64,000 nt of DNA, from NCBI RefSeq assembly GCF_002356315.1, contig NZ_AP018164.1:4340001-4404000 (forward strand). The letters are read 5' to 3'. The notes under the pieces are model-generated. The model made no database searches. It was not told the origin of the DNA and saw only the letters and a program-made list of their open reading frames with translations. The stretch's first letter is position 1. Every line of letters begins with the position of its first letter. The stretch is from Mycobacterium shigaense. GTDB taxonomy: Bacteria > Actinomycetota > Actinomycetes > Mycobacteriales > Mycobacteriaceae. The position numbers and the translations under genes are program-made. Positions 1 through 7,285 of the stretch are shown in pieces.

Positions 1-531
1 CAGCAGGCCCTCCTCGCGAAACCCGACCTTGCCCAATACCGCACGGCTAGCGGCGTTTTCCGGGCGCACGGTCGCCTCCACCCGATGCAGGCGCACCGGC
101 CCGAAGCAGTGGTCGAGCCCGAGCGCCAACGCGCCGGTCGCCACGCCGCCGCCGGTCGCCGAGCTGGGCACCCAGTAGCCGATCCACGCCGAGCGCAGCG
201 CCCCGTGGGTGACGTTGCCGATGGTCAACTGCCCGCAATAGCACCCGTCGAGTTCGATCACGTAGGGCAGCATGCGGCCGCTGCGCGCCTCGGCCCGCAA
301 CCCCGAACACAACGCCGGCCAGGCCGCCGGCGTGTGCCGCACCGTCCAGTCGCCCTCGGAGCTGGGCTCCCACGGCTCGAGGTGCGCGCGGTCGGCCAAC
401 CGGGTGCGGCTCCACTGCGCGCCGTCACGCATCCGCACGGGCCGCAGCCGGATCACTCCCGCCGAAACCCGCAGCGGCCCAACACTCATGGGCCAGCCGG
501 GATGCCGGGCGCTGGTGCGCAGGAAATTCAC
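1..531 (-). CDS. rimJ: RimJ-type GNAT N-acetyltransferase, C-terminus cut by window edge
   Basis: The family consists of acetyl-CoA-dependent GNAT enzymes that acetylate protein N-termini, classically ribosomal protein S5 for RimJ. The 177 visible residues read through the whole GNAT core, including the region with VIELDGCYCGQLTIGNV and the acetyl-CoA loop region ATGGGVATGALALGLDH, followed by RVEATVRPENAASRAVL. The chosen start is GTG at 531, in frame 14 codons before an ATG at 489. The short segment between them (VNFLRTSARHPGWP) reads like a conserved N-terminus, but ATG 489 remains possible. It lies 21 bases downstream of moeA1 on the same strand, so the two are probably co-transcribed. 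About 25 C-terminal residues are outside the window. The true substrate is unknown. Confidence 0.85.
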   Translation of the reverse strand, partial: MNFLRTSARHPGWPMSVGPLRVSAGVIRLRPVRMRDGAQWSRTRLADRAHLEPWEPSSEGDWTVRHTPAAWPALCSGLRAEARSGRMLPYVIELDGCYCGQLTIGNVTHGALRSAWIGYWVPSSATGGGVATGALALGLDHCFGPVRLHRVEATVRPENAASRAVLGKVGFREEGLL

Positions 532-552
532 CGGAGTGCGCAGCCGTGTCGC

Positions 553-1845
553 TCAGCCGCGCTGAGCCAGGAAGGCGACGTCGACGATCTCACCGGTACG
601 AATCTGCTCCGCCCCGGTGGGAACCACAACCAGGCAATTGGCCTCGGCAAGGGTCGCCAGCAGATGCGACGACGCCCCGGGTGCCCCGCCGAGCGCCTGC
701 ACCAGGTACTCGCCGGTGTCCTGATCACGCATCAGCTGGCCGCGCAGGTAGCCCTTGCGCCCGGCCACCGACGTGATGGGCGAGAGCGTGCGGGCCTGCA
801 CGATGCGCCGCAGCGGCTGGCGCTTGCCCAGCGACAGCCGGATCAGCGGCCGGACCATCACCTCGAAGACCACCAGCGCGCTGACCGGATTCGAGGGCAG
901 CAGGAAGGTCGGCACGCCGTCGCGCCCCAGCTGCCCGAAGCCCTGGACCGATCCGGGATGCATCGCGACCCGGACCACTTCCAGCTCGCCGAGCCCGGAG
1001 AGCACGCCGCGGACCGCCTCGGCGGCCGCGCCCCCGACGCCGCCGGCGATCACCAGGACCTCGGCACGGTTGATCTGCCCTTCGACGATCTCGCCCAGCT
1101 CTTGCGGGTTGTTGGACACGATGCCGATACGGTTGACTTCCGCTCCGGCGTCACGGGCCGCCGCGGCCAGCGCGTAGGAGTTGACGTCGTAGACCTGCCC
1201 GTTGCCGGGGGTGCGCGAAATGTCCACCAGTTCACCGCCGATGACCATGATCGACACGCGGGGCCGCGGATGCACCAACACCCGTTCCCGGCCGACCGCC
1301 GCAAGCAGGCCCACCTGCGCGGCACCGATGATCGTGCCCGCCCGCACCGCGACGTCGCCCGGCTGCACGTCGTCCCCGGCGCGCCGCACGTAGGCGCCCG
1401 ACGGCGCCCCGCGCAGGATCCGCACCTTGGACGTGCCGCCGTCGGTCCACTTCAGCGGCAACACCGCGTCGGCCAGCGTGGGCAACGGGGCCCCGGTCTG
1501 CACCCGTGCGGCCTGCCGGGGCTGCAGCCGGCTGGGCGTGCGCGCACCGGCCTCGATCGTTCCCATCACCGGCAGGACTAGCCCGTCCGGGGCATCCTCG
1601 TCGACAATCGGCTCTCCGGCCTCGTCGTAGACGGGCTCGCCGCTGACCTCGCCGACACCCAGCACGTCGACACTGCGCACGGCGTAACCATCGATCGCCG
1701 CCTGGTCGAACCCGGGCAGCGGCCGTTCGGTCACGACTTCTTCGGCGCACATCAAGCCTTGCGCCTCGGCTATGGCCACCCTGATCGGCCGCGGCGCTAC
1801 CGCGGCGGCCGTTATCCGGGCTTGTTGCTCCTCCACCGAACGCAC
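553..1845 (-). CDS. moeA1: Molybdopterin molybdenumtransferase MoeA
   Basis: MoeA inserts molybdate into adenylylated molybdopterin in the cytosol, the last step of molybdenum cofactor synthesis. The 430 residues show the MoeA order: an N-terminal domain with QAAIDGYAVRS, a beta-barrel segment, the molybdopterin-binding fold with GNGQVYDVNSYALAAA, and a C-terminal domain beginning after LPSNPVSALVVF. It sits between galU and rimJ on the same strand (43 bases after galU), matching Rv0993-Rv0995. An oddity is that the usual SGGxSxGxxD active-site stretch reads IAGGVGGAAAEAV here, and the downstream MKPG reads MHPG. The enzyme may therefore be specialised or weak. The family call is firm; activity is inferred. 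Confidence 0.9.
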   Translation of the reverse strand: MRSVEEQQARITAAAVAPRPIRVAIAEAQGLMCAEEVVTERPLPGFDQAAIDGYAVRSVDVLGVGEVSGEPVYDEAGEPIVDEDAPDGLVLPVMGTIEAGARTPSRLQPRQAARVQTGAPLPTLADAVLPLKWTDGGTSKVRILRGAPSGAYVRRAGDDVQPGDVAVRAGTIIGAAQVGLLAAVGRERVLVHPRPRVSIMVIGGELVDISRTPGNGQVYDVNSYALAAAARDAGAEVNRIGIVSNNPQELGEIVEGQINRAEVLVIAGGVGGAAAEAVRGVLSGLGELEVVRVAMHPGSVQGFGQLGRDGVPTFLLPSNPVSALVVFEVMVRPLIRLSLGKRQPLRRIVQARTLSPITSVAGRKGYLRGQLMRDQDTGEYLVQALGGAPGASSHLLATLAEANCLVVVPTGAEQIRTGEIVDVAFLAQRG

Positions 1846-1888
1846 AACCGCGCCTTCCTGCCTCGAACACTCGCCGCGCGGAGCCCGG

Positions 1889-2800
1889 CTACTGCTCGGT
1901 CAGGCCCAATCGCGCCACCAACCATCGCCGCAAATCCGGGCCATAGTCGTCACGATCCAATGCAAAGTCAACCGCAGCCTTGAGGTAGCCGCCGGGATTT
2001 CCCAAGTCGTGTCGAGATCCGTGATGCACGACGACATGCACCGGGTGGCCCTCGTCGATCAGCAGCGCGATCGCGTCGGTCAGCTGAACCTCACCGCCGG
2101 CGCCGCGCTCGATGCGCCGCAGCGCGTCGAAGACGGCTCGGTCGAGCACGTAGCGGCCCGCCGCAGCATAGATCGACGGCGCGTCTTCAGCCTTCGGCTT
2201 TTCGACCATGCCCTTGACCTTCAGCACGTCGGAGTCGCCGCCGGGAACCGGGTCGACGTCGAAAACGCCGTAGGCGCTGATCTCTTCGGGCGCGACCTCG
2301 ATGGCGCACAGCACCGTGCCGCCGTGCTCGGCGCGCACCTTCGCCATCGTCTCGAGCACGCCCGTCGGCAGCACCAGGTCGTCGGGCAGCAGCACCATGA
2401 CGGCGTCCTCGTCGGGCGTCAGGGTGGACTCCACGCAACCGATGGCGTGGCCCAGCCCGAGCGGCTCGGCCTGCACCACCGACTCGACCTTGATCAGGGC
2501 CGGGGCGCGGCGCACCTTGGCCAGCATGGCGTGCTTGCCGCGGGCTTCGAGCGTGCCCTCCAGCACCAGGTCCTGGACGAAGTGGGCGACGACGCCGTCC
2601 TTGCCCTCGGAGGTGATGATCACCAGGCGCTCGGCACCAGCCGCAGCGGCCTCCGCGGCGACCAGCTCGATACCGGGCGTGTCGACGACGGGCAGCAGCT
2701 CCTTGGGCACGGTCTTGGTCGCTGGCAGGAAACGGGTGCCCAGACCGGCCGCAGGCACGATCGCCGTGTAGGGGATCGGTATGTCTTCTGGTCGTGACAT
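1889..2800 (-). CDS. galU: UTP--glucose-1-phosphate uridylyltransferase
   Basis: GalU makes UDP-glucose from UTP and glucose-1-phosphate in the cytosol, feeding trehalose, polysaccharide and cell-wall glycan synthesis. The 303-residue protein has the nucleotidyltransferase signature VPAAGLGTRFLPATK at residues 15-29, with the lysine that contacts the substrate phosphates, and later the VEKPK stretch seen in sugar-nucleotide pyrophosphorylases. The length is normal for the family. It is the first gene of the minus-strand run galU-moeA1-rimJ and is divergent from the cyclo-ligase gene, sharing the 76-base gap 2801-2876. No regulatory motif was recognised there. Confidence 0.96.
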   Translation of the reverse strand: MSRPEDIPIPYTAIVPAAGLGTRFLPATKTVPKELLPVVDTPGIELVAAEAAAAGAERLVIITSEGKDGVVAHFVQDLVLEGTLEARGKHAMLAKVRRAPALIKVESVVQAEPLGLGHAIGCVESTLTPDEDAVMVLLPDDLVLPTGVLETMAKVRAEHGGTVLCAIEVAPEEISAYGVFDVDPVPGGDSDVLKVKGMVEKPKAEDAPSIYAAAGRYVLDRAVFDALRRIERGAGGEVQLTDAIALLIDEGHPVHVVVHHGSRHDLGNPGGYLKAAVDFALDRDDYGPDLRRWLVARLGLTEQ

Positions 2801-2876
2801 CGTTCACACCATATCGCTCATAGGGTTTGCCGACGGTGTATGGCAGGCCGAATACCCATGCTGTCATCGTTGACGC

Positions 2877-3470
2877 ATGGCAATCGCGACCAAGGCCGCG
2901 TTGCGGGAACAGCTGCTCGCCGCCCGCAGCGGCGTTGCCGACGCGGTCCGGGCCGCCGAGGCCCGCATGCTCGGCGACCACTTGGAGCGCGCCGTGAGCA
3001 GCGGCAGCACCGTGTGCGCCTACGTACCGGTGGGCAGCGAGCCCGGGTCCATCGAAATCCTGGACCTGTTGCTGCGCCGCGCCGGACGCGTGCTGCTGCC
3101 GGTTGCGCGCACCACGCCGGACGACGTCCCGATGCGGCTGCGCTGGAGCCCGTACCGGCCGGGCGAGCTCGTCCGCGGCCGGTATGGCCTGCTCGAGCCG
3201 CCCGAACCCTGGCTGCCGGAGTCCGCGCTGGTCGAAGCCGAGTTGGTCGTGGTGCCGGCGCTCGCGGTCGACCGCCGCGGGGTGCGGCTGGGCCGCGGCG
3301 GCGGCTTCTACGACCGCTCGCTGGACGGCAGAAGCCCGTCCGCGCGCCTGGTCGCGATGGTGCGCGACGACGAGCTGGTCGACGAGCTGCCCGCTGACCC
3401 GCACGATGTGCCGATGACGCACGTGCTGACCCCGCGGCGTGGGATGATCGCCCTGCCGCCGGGGGAATGA
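2877..3470 (+). CDS. 5-formyltetrahydrofolate cyclo-ligase
   Basis: This enzyme (MTHFS, 5-FCL) converts 5-formyl-THF and ATP to 5,10-methenyl-THF in the cytosol, returning folate to the one-carbon pool. The 197 residues begin with the family's helical start (KAALREQLLAARSG) and contain the glycine-rich nucleotide-binding motif LGRGGGFYDRSLDG near residues 139-152 and a C-terminal HVLTP segment. It is the syntenic equivalent of Rv0992c. It is the first gene of a plus-strand run into the Ruc chaperone gene, but a CIRCE-like operator 20 bases after its stop suggests the next gene has its own promoter. Confidence 0.92.
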   Translation: MAIATKAALREQLLAARSGVADAVRAAEARMLGDHLERAVSSGSTVCAYVPVGSEPGSIEILDLLLRRAGRVLLPVARTTPDDVPMRLRWSPYRPGELVRGRYGLLEPPEPWLPESALVEAELVVVPALAVDRRGVRLGRGGGFYDRSLDGRSPSARLVAMVRDDELVDELPADPHDVPMTHVLTPRRGMIALPPGE

Positions 3471-3489
3471 GACCGCTTCCCCGCTCGTT

Positions 3490-3517
3490 TTAGCACTCGG
3501 GCACGGTAGAGTGCTAA
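3490..3517 (+). promoter_or_regulatory. CIRCE-like HrcA operator before ruc
   Basis: A perfect 9+9 inverted repeat: TTAGCACTC at 3490-3498 and GAGTGCTAA at 3509-3517. This equals the CIRCE arms bound by the heat-shock repressor HrcA. The spacer here is 10 bases, where the usual CIRCE spacer is 9. It ends 26 bases before the ruc start codon, so a bound repressor would block its promoter; a possible -10 (TAGAGT, 3507-3512) lies inside it. HrcA control of Rv0991c in M. tuberculosis is published, to my memory. Confidence 0.85.
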
Positions 3518-3543
3518 CAAGACTTATCTCACGGAGGTTTTTC

Positions 3544-3882
3544 GTGCCGACCTACAGCTACGCGTGCACTGAATGCGACAACCGCTTCGATGTCGTGCAG
3601 TCCTTCACCGACGACGCCCTGACCACCTGCGAGAAGTGCTCGGGCCGGTTGCGCAAGCTCTTCAATTCCGTCGGCGTCGTGTTCAAGGGCAGCGGCTTCT
3701 ACCGCACCGACAGCCGCGAGTCGGGCAAGAAATCCAGTGCCACCAACGGCTCCGCCAGCAAGGATTCGGGCTCCAGCGAGAAGTCGGGCTCCGGCGAGAG
3801 TTCGAGTTCGAGCGACAAGTCCGCGTCGAGCGAGAAGTCGAGCAGCAGCTCCACCGCGTCCGCCGCGGCCACCTCGAGCTAG
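3544..3882 (+). CDS. ruc: FmdB-type zinc-ribbon protein, Ruc redox-regulated chaperone
   Basis: This is the syntenic equivalent of Rv0991c (Ruc), described as a redox-regulated chaperone with an unstructured C-terminus that works with the DnaK system. The 112-residue protein opens with MPTYSYACTEC, the FmdB zinc ribbon. It has cysteines at 8, 11, 29 and 32 in two CxxC pairs, the residues that bind zinc or form disulfides on oxidation. From about residue 60 to the end it is almost only Ser, Lys, Gly, Glu and Ala, so disordered. The start is GTG 3544, chosen because ACGGAGG at 3531-3537 gives a well-placed ribosome site and the protein then begins at the conserved motif. A CIRCE-like operator lies just upstream. 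Confidence 0.92.
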   Translation: MPTYSYACTECDNRFDVVQSFTDDALTTCEKCSGRLRKLFNSVGVVFKGSGFYRTDSRESGKKSSATNGSASKDSGSSEKSGSGESSSSSDKSASSEKSSSSSTASAAATSS

Positions 3883-3947
3883 CGGGTTATCCACACCCAC
3901 ATCCCTGACCGCCGTCCCCGGCGGCGTTCGCCGCCTACCGTAGCGCC

Positions 3948-4628
3948 GTGCGTGAACCATCACTGAATCCGACGCTACTCAACCGGGCATCGACACTGCT
4001 GCGCCCGGATTGGACCCGCACCGTGTTGGCCCGCCGCGTAGCCGCGGGAGCGCTGGTGCTGCTGGCCGCGGGCGCAGTGCTGCGGTCGAATCCCGACGGA
4101 GATCGCGCCGACGTCGTGGTGGCCACGCGCGACCTCACCCCTGGCGCCGCCCTGTCCCCGGACGATGTGCATCTCGAAAAGCGTTTGACGGCAACACTTC
4201 CCGACGGATCTCGGGACGACCTGGCCGCCGTTGTCGGCTCAACGCTCACTGGCCCGGCGCGTCGCGGCGAGGTGTTGACCGATGTGCGGCTGCTGAACAG
4301 CCGGTTGGCCGACGCCGCGATCGGATCGAAGGCGGGGCCCGGCGCGCGGATCGTGCCGCTGCACCTGGTCGACGGTGCGCTGATCGACCTGGTCCGGGTC
4401 GGCGACGTCGTCGACGTGCTGGCCGCGCCGAACACCGAGGCGGATCCCGGCAAGGCACCCGTCGGCAAGGTGGTGGCGACCGACGCCGTCATTGTCCTCG
4501 TGTCGGCCAAGCAAAAAGTGCAGGCCGCCGACGGTGACCGCGTAGTCTTGGTTGCGCTGTCGGCTCGCGTGGCGAACACGGTGGCGGGCTCGGTGTTGGG
4601 TCAGCGAGTATCCCTCACCCTGCACTGA
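3948..4628 (+). CDS. SAF-domain (RcpC/CpaB-like) membrane-anchored protein
   Basis: The 226-residue protein has one N-terminal membrane segment (about residues 26-42) followed by a SAF domain around VVATRDLTPGAALSPDDVHL (about residues 53-72) and an RcpC-like part with LVRVGDVVDVLAAP. SAF/RcpC proteins are best known from Flp/Tad pilus assembly and are thought to bind cell-wall glycans, but no other pilus genes are near, so that role is not supported here. The start is GTG 3948. It lies between ruc and mscL on the same strand and by position is probably the equivalent of Rv0990c. Function unknown; probably faces the cell-wall side of the membrane. Confidence 0.8.
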   Translation: MREPSLNPTLLNRASTLLRPDWTRTVLARRVAAGALVLLAAGAVLRSNPDGDRADVVVATRDLTPGAALSPDDVHLEKRLTATLPDGSRDDLAAVVGSTLTGPARRGEVLTDVRLLNSRLADAAIGSKAGPGARIVPLHLVDGALIDLVRVGDVVDVLAAPNTEADPGKAPVGKVVATDAVIVLVSAKQKVQAADGDRVVLVALSARVANTVAGSVLGQRVSLTLH

Positions 4629-4693
4629 GTTCCCGGCCGCTGTTCTCGACGAGGGATGCAGCAAACTCTCGCCGACCCAGAAAGGACATTCGG

Positions 4694-5143
4694 ATGCTCA
4701 AGGGATTCAAAGAGTTTCTTTCCCGCGGCAATATCGTCGATCTGTCCGTCGCGGTGGTCATCGGTACCGCCTTCACCGCGTTGGTCACCAAATTCACCGA
4801 CAGCATCATCACTCCGCTGATCAATCGGATCGGCGTCAACGAGAAGTCCGATGTCGGGATCTTGAAGATCGGCATCGGCGGCGGCCAGACGATCGACCTG
4901 AACATCCTGGTGTCGGCGGCCGTCAACTTCATCCTCGTCGCGGCGGTGGTGTACTTCCTGGTCGTGCTGCCCTACAGCAGGCTGCGCAAGCAGGGTGAGG
5001 TCGAGCAGGCCGACGACGCTCAGGTCGTCCTGCTCACCGAGATCCGTGACCTACTGGCGCAAACCAACGGTGAAACCCCCGGCCGGCACGGCGTGGTGGC
5101 CACCACGCCCCCGCCGGCGCACGGGCCGCGCGCGGACGCGTAA
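4694..5143 (+). CDS. mscL: Large-conductance mechanosensitive channel
   Basis: MscL is a homopentameric inner-membrane channel that opens under membrane tension and releases solutes on hypo-osmotic shock. The 149 residues start with MLKGFKEFLSRGNIVDL, the amphipathic N-helix, run into the pore helix TM1 (about 15-38, with AVVIGTAFTALV) and, after a periplasmic loop, TM2 (about 72-92) and a C-terminal helical bundle ending in a proline-rich tail. The length matches the M. tuberculosis channel. GAAAGGA ends 7 bases before the ATG. It converges on moaB2 with only 12 bases between the stops. Confidence 0.96.
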   Translation: MLKGFKEFLSRGNIVDLSVAVVIGTAFTALVTKFTDSIITPLINRIGVNEKSDVGILKIGIGGGQTIDLNILVSAAVNFILVAAVVYFLVVLPYSRLRKQGEVEQADDAQVVLLTEIRDLLAQTNGETPGRHGVVATTPPPAHGPRADA

Positions 5144-5155
5144 CGACCCGTCGGA

Positions 5156-5728
5156 TCAGATCTCGAGGCTGGACAACTGCCCGATGATTTGCGCCGCAAG
5201 CGGATTCAGCGTCGCCATGCCGTCGCGCACCGCGTAGCGGGAACCGGCGAGGTTGACCACCAGCGTGCTGCCGGACACCCCGGCCAGCCCGCGGGACAAC
5301 CCGGCGTCGACGATCCCCGCGGATAGCCCGGAGGCGCGAATGGCCTCGGCGATGCCGAGAATCTCGCGATCCAGGATTTCGACGGTCGCCTCCGGCGTGA
5401 CATCACGCGGCGTGACGCCGGTACCGCCGACCGACACCACCAGGTCCACGCCACCGATCACCGCCGTGTTCAGCGCGTTGCGGATCTCGACCTCGTCGGC
5501 GGAGACCGCCACCACACCGTCGACGACGAACCCCGCCTCGGTGAGCAGCTCGGTGACCAACGGGCCGCTGTGGTCCTCGTCCCCGTGCGCGGTGCGGTCG
5601 TCGACCACCACGACTAGAGCCCGGCCGACGACTAGTTCCACACCCGTTTCCATGGGTGCAACCGTATATCCGAGTTCTGACAGTGGCTCGTTGAGAGCCT
5701 CGTTGAGAGGTTCGTTGACTCTCATCAC
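5156..5728 (-). CDS. moaB2: MoaB/MogA-type molybdopterin adenylyltransferase-like protein
   Basis: The family binds molybdopterin and, in MogA, adenylylates it before metal insertion by MoeA. The 190-residue protein carries the signature VSVGGTGVTPRDVTPEA (about residues 101-117) and the conserved DDRTAHGDEDHSGP region. The start is GTG 5728, whose last two bases overlap the pepD stop (or ATG 5725 right after it), so translation is probably coupled to pepD. It is the fourth gene of mprA-mprB-pepD-moaB2, which places a cofactor protein under envelope-stress control. Whether it acts in cofactor synthesis or has another job in this operon is not clear from sequence. Confidence 0.93.
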   Translation of the reverse strand: MMRVNEPLNEALNEPLSELGYTVAPMETGVELVVGRALVVVVDDRTAHGDEDHSGPLVTELLTEAGFVVDGVVAVSADEVEIRNALNTAVIGGVDLVVSVGGTGVTPRDVTPEATVEILDREILGIAEAIRASGLSAGIVDAGLSRGLAGVSGSTLVVNLAGSRYAVRDGMATLNPLAAQIIGQLSSLEI

Positions 5729-7206
5729 TGATCCGCCTTACCCAGGGTGACCTGCACGGTGCGGCTGCCGCCCCCGGGATCGACGTAGGTCAACGACACC
5801 TTGTCGCCGGGAGCCTTGGACCGCACGGCGGCCACCAACGCGTCGGCGCTGTTGATCGGGCGGTCGTCGACCTTGGTGACGACGACGTTTTTGGGCACGC
5901 CGGCGCCCGCGGCCGCGCCGCCCTGGATGACGTCGACGACCTTGGCCCCCGGGGTGCTCTTGTCACTGGTGACCTGCACGCCCAGCGAGGCGTGCGACGC
6001 CTTGCCGCTGCTGATCAGTTCGTCGGCGATGCGCTTGGCCTGGTCGACCGGAATCGCGAAACCCAAACCGATGGAACCGCTCTGGGCGTCGGGCGAGTCC
6101 GCGCCCAACGTGGCGATCGCCGAGTTGATGCCCACCAGCTGCCCGCTCATGTTGACCAGCGCGCCCCCGGAGTTACCCGGGTTGATCGCGGCGTCGGTCT
6201 GAATCGCGTCCAGCACCGTGTTCTGGTTGCCCGACTCACCCGTGGTGGACACCGGCCGGTTCAGTGCGCTGATGATGCCGGTGGTCACCGTGCCGGACAA
6301 GCCCAGCGGCGATCCGATCGCCACCACCGGCTGGCCGACCTTGAGGTCCGACGAGGAGCCCAGGGAGATGGGGTTCAGGCCGTTGACGCCCTGCACCTTG
6401 ATCACCGCGATGTCGCTGGTGGGGTCGGCGCCGACCACGGTGAAGGGCGCGGTCCGGCCGTCGGAGAAGGTCACCGTCGTTTTCGGTGCCGGGCCGCCGG
6501 GGCCGCCCTGCCCACCCGGTCCGCCCGGAGCACCGCCGGGGCCACCCGGCGGCGGAGCTTTCTGCGGGGCGGCGGCGGCGATGACGTGGTTGTTGGTCAG
6601 AATCAGCCCGTCTGCCGACAGCACGACCCCGGAGCCCTCTTCGGAGGCGCGGCCGATGTCGGTCTCCAGCATGACGACGCTGGGCACCACCTTGGACGCG
6701 ACCTGCTCGACGCTGCCCGGGGGCATGTTGGCCGCCGGGACGCTGGGAGCGGCGCCGATCACCCGGCCACCGCTGCCGCTGCCGACGTGCGTACCCAGCT
6801 CGACTACCGTGGCCGCAGCGCCGCCGATACCGGCCGAAACCACCGCGATCGCTACCGCGCCCGCCACCAATAATCCTGCGCGAGAACGCTTTTCGGGTGC
6901 GGGCGGAGGGAAGAGCGGGACGGGGCCGCTGCCGCCGGGAATCGGGCCCGCGCCGGTAGCGCCGGGGATCGGACCCGCGCCGGTGCCCCCGGCGACGGGG
7001 CCGGTGGCGCCGAACGGCTCGTAGGGCCGCCGGTACTGATTCGCCCGCGCCGACTGCGTCGGTTGCTGGGATGGCTGATAGCGCCAGTCGAATGGCTGGT
7101 TGTATGGCTGTTGGCCCTGCGAGTAGGCGGGCGGCGCAGGCTGGTTAGGCGCACTGCGGTATCCCGGCTGCTGCGGCGGTGGCGAATACCTCGGGTCATT
7201 CGTCAT
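5725..7206 (-). CDS. pepD: HtrA-like membrane-anchored serine protease PepD
   Basis: PepD is the HtrA-type protease/chaperone that deals with misfolded proteins outside the membrane and modulates the MprAB/SigE stress response. The 493 residues have: a Pro/Gln/Gly-rich cytosolic N-terminus (1-105), one membrane helix (110-133), a trypsin-like domain with catalytic triad His207 (LTNNHVIA), Asp265 (SDIAVIK) and Ser346 (NPGNSGGA), and a C-terminal PDZ domain from about 385. Between the His and Asp, residues 216-240 form an almost pure Gly/Pro run absent from usual HtrA proteins. The gene follows mprB by 79 bases, with a direct-repeat box for MprA at the 3' end of mprB. It overlaps moaB2. Confidence 0.96.
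   Translation of the reverse strand: MTNDPRYSPPPQQPGYRSAPNQPAPPAYSQGQQPYNQPFDWRYQPSQQPTQSARANQYRRPYEPFGATGPVAGGTGAGPIPGATGAGPIPGGSGPVPLFPPPAPEKRSRAGLLVAGAVAIAVVSAGIGGAAATVVELGTHVGSGSGGRVIGAAPSVPAANMPPGSVEQVASKVVPSVVMLETDIGRASEEGSGVVLSADGLILTNNHVIAAAAPQKAPPPGGPGGAPGGPGGQGGPGGPAPKTTVTFSDGRTAPFTVVGADPTSDIAVIKVQGVNGLNPISLGSSSDLKVGQPVVAIGSPLGLSGTVTTGIISALNRPVSTTGESGNQNTVLDAIQTDAAINPGNSGGALVNMSGQLVGINSAIATLGADSPDAQSGSIGLGFAIPVDQAKRIADELISSGKASHASLGVQVTSDKSTPGAKVVDVIQGGAAAGAGVPKNVVVTKVDDRPINSADALVAAVRSKAPGDKVSLTYVDPGGGSRTVQVTLGKADQ
6487..6561 (-). repeat. Gly/Pro-rich low-complexity insert inside pepD
   Basis: The segment encodes PepD residues 216-240, a run of GGP, GAP and GQG units between the catalytic His207 and Asp265 that resembles short collagen-like sequence. 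It lies in frame and its GC content is very high. It is likely to form an exposed flexible loop. Confidence 0.8.
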
Positions 7207-7285
7207 GTCGCTAAGTCGCTCTTCCTCTACTTCGGTACTTCACATGGTGTCGGCTCGACTCGGCTCGAACCAACAGTAACTGCAA

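Noticed and set aside
85..1581. Long open frame on the plus strand across moeA1
   Set aside because: It is the antisense shadow of moeA1 in GC-rich DNA; the predicted protein is Arg/Pro/His/Gln-rich without any family pattern.
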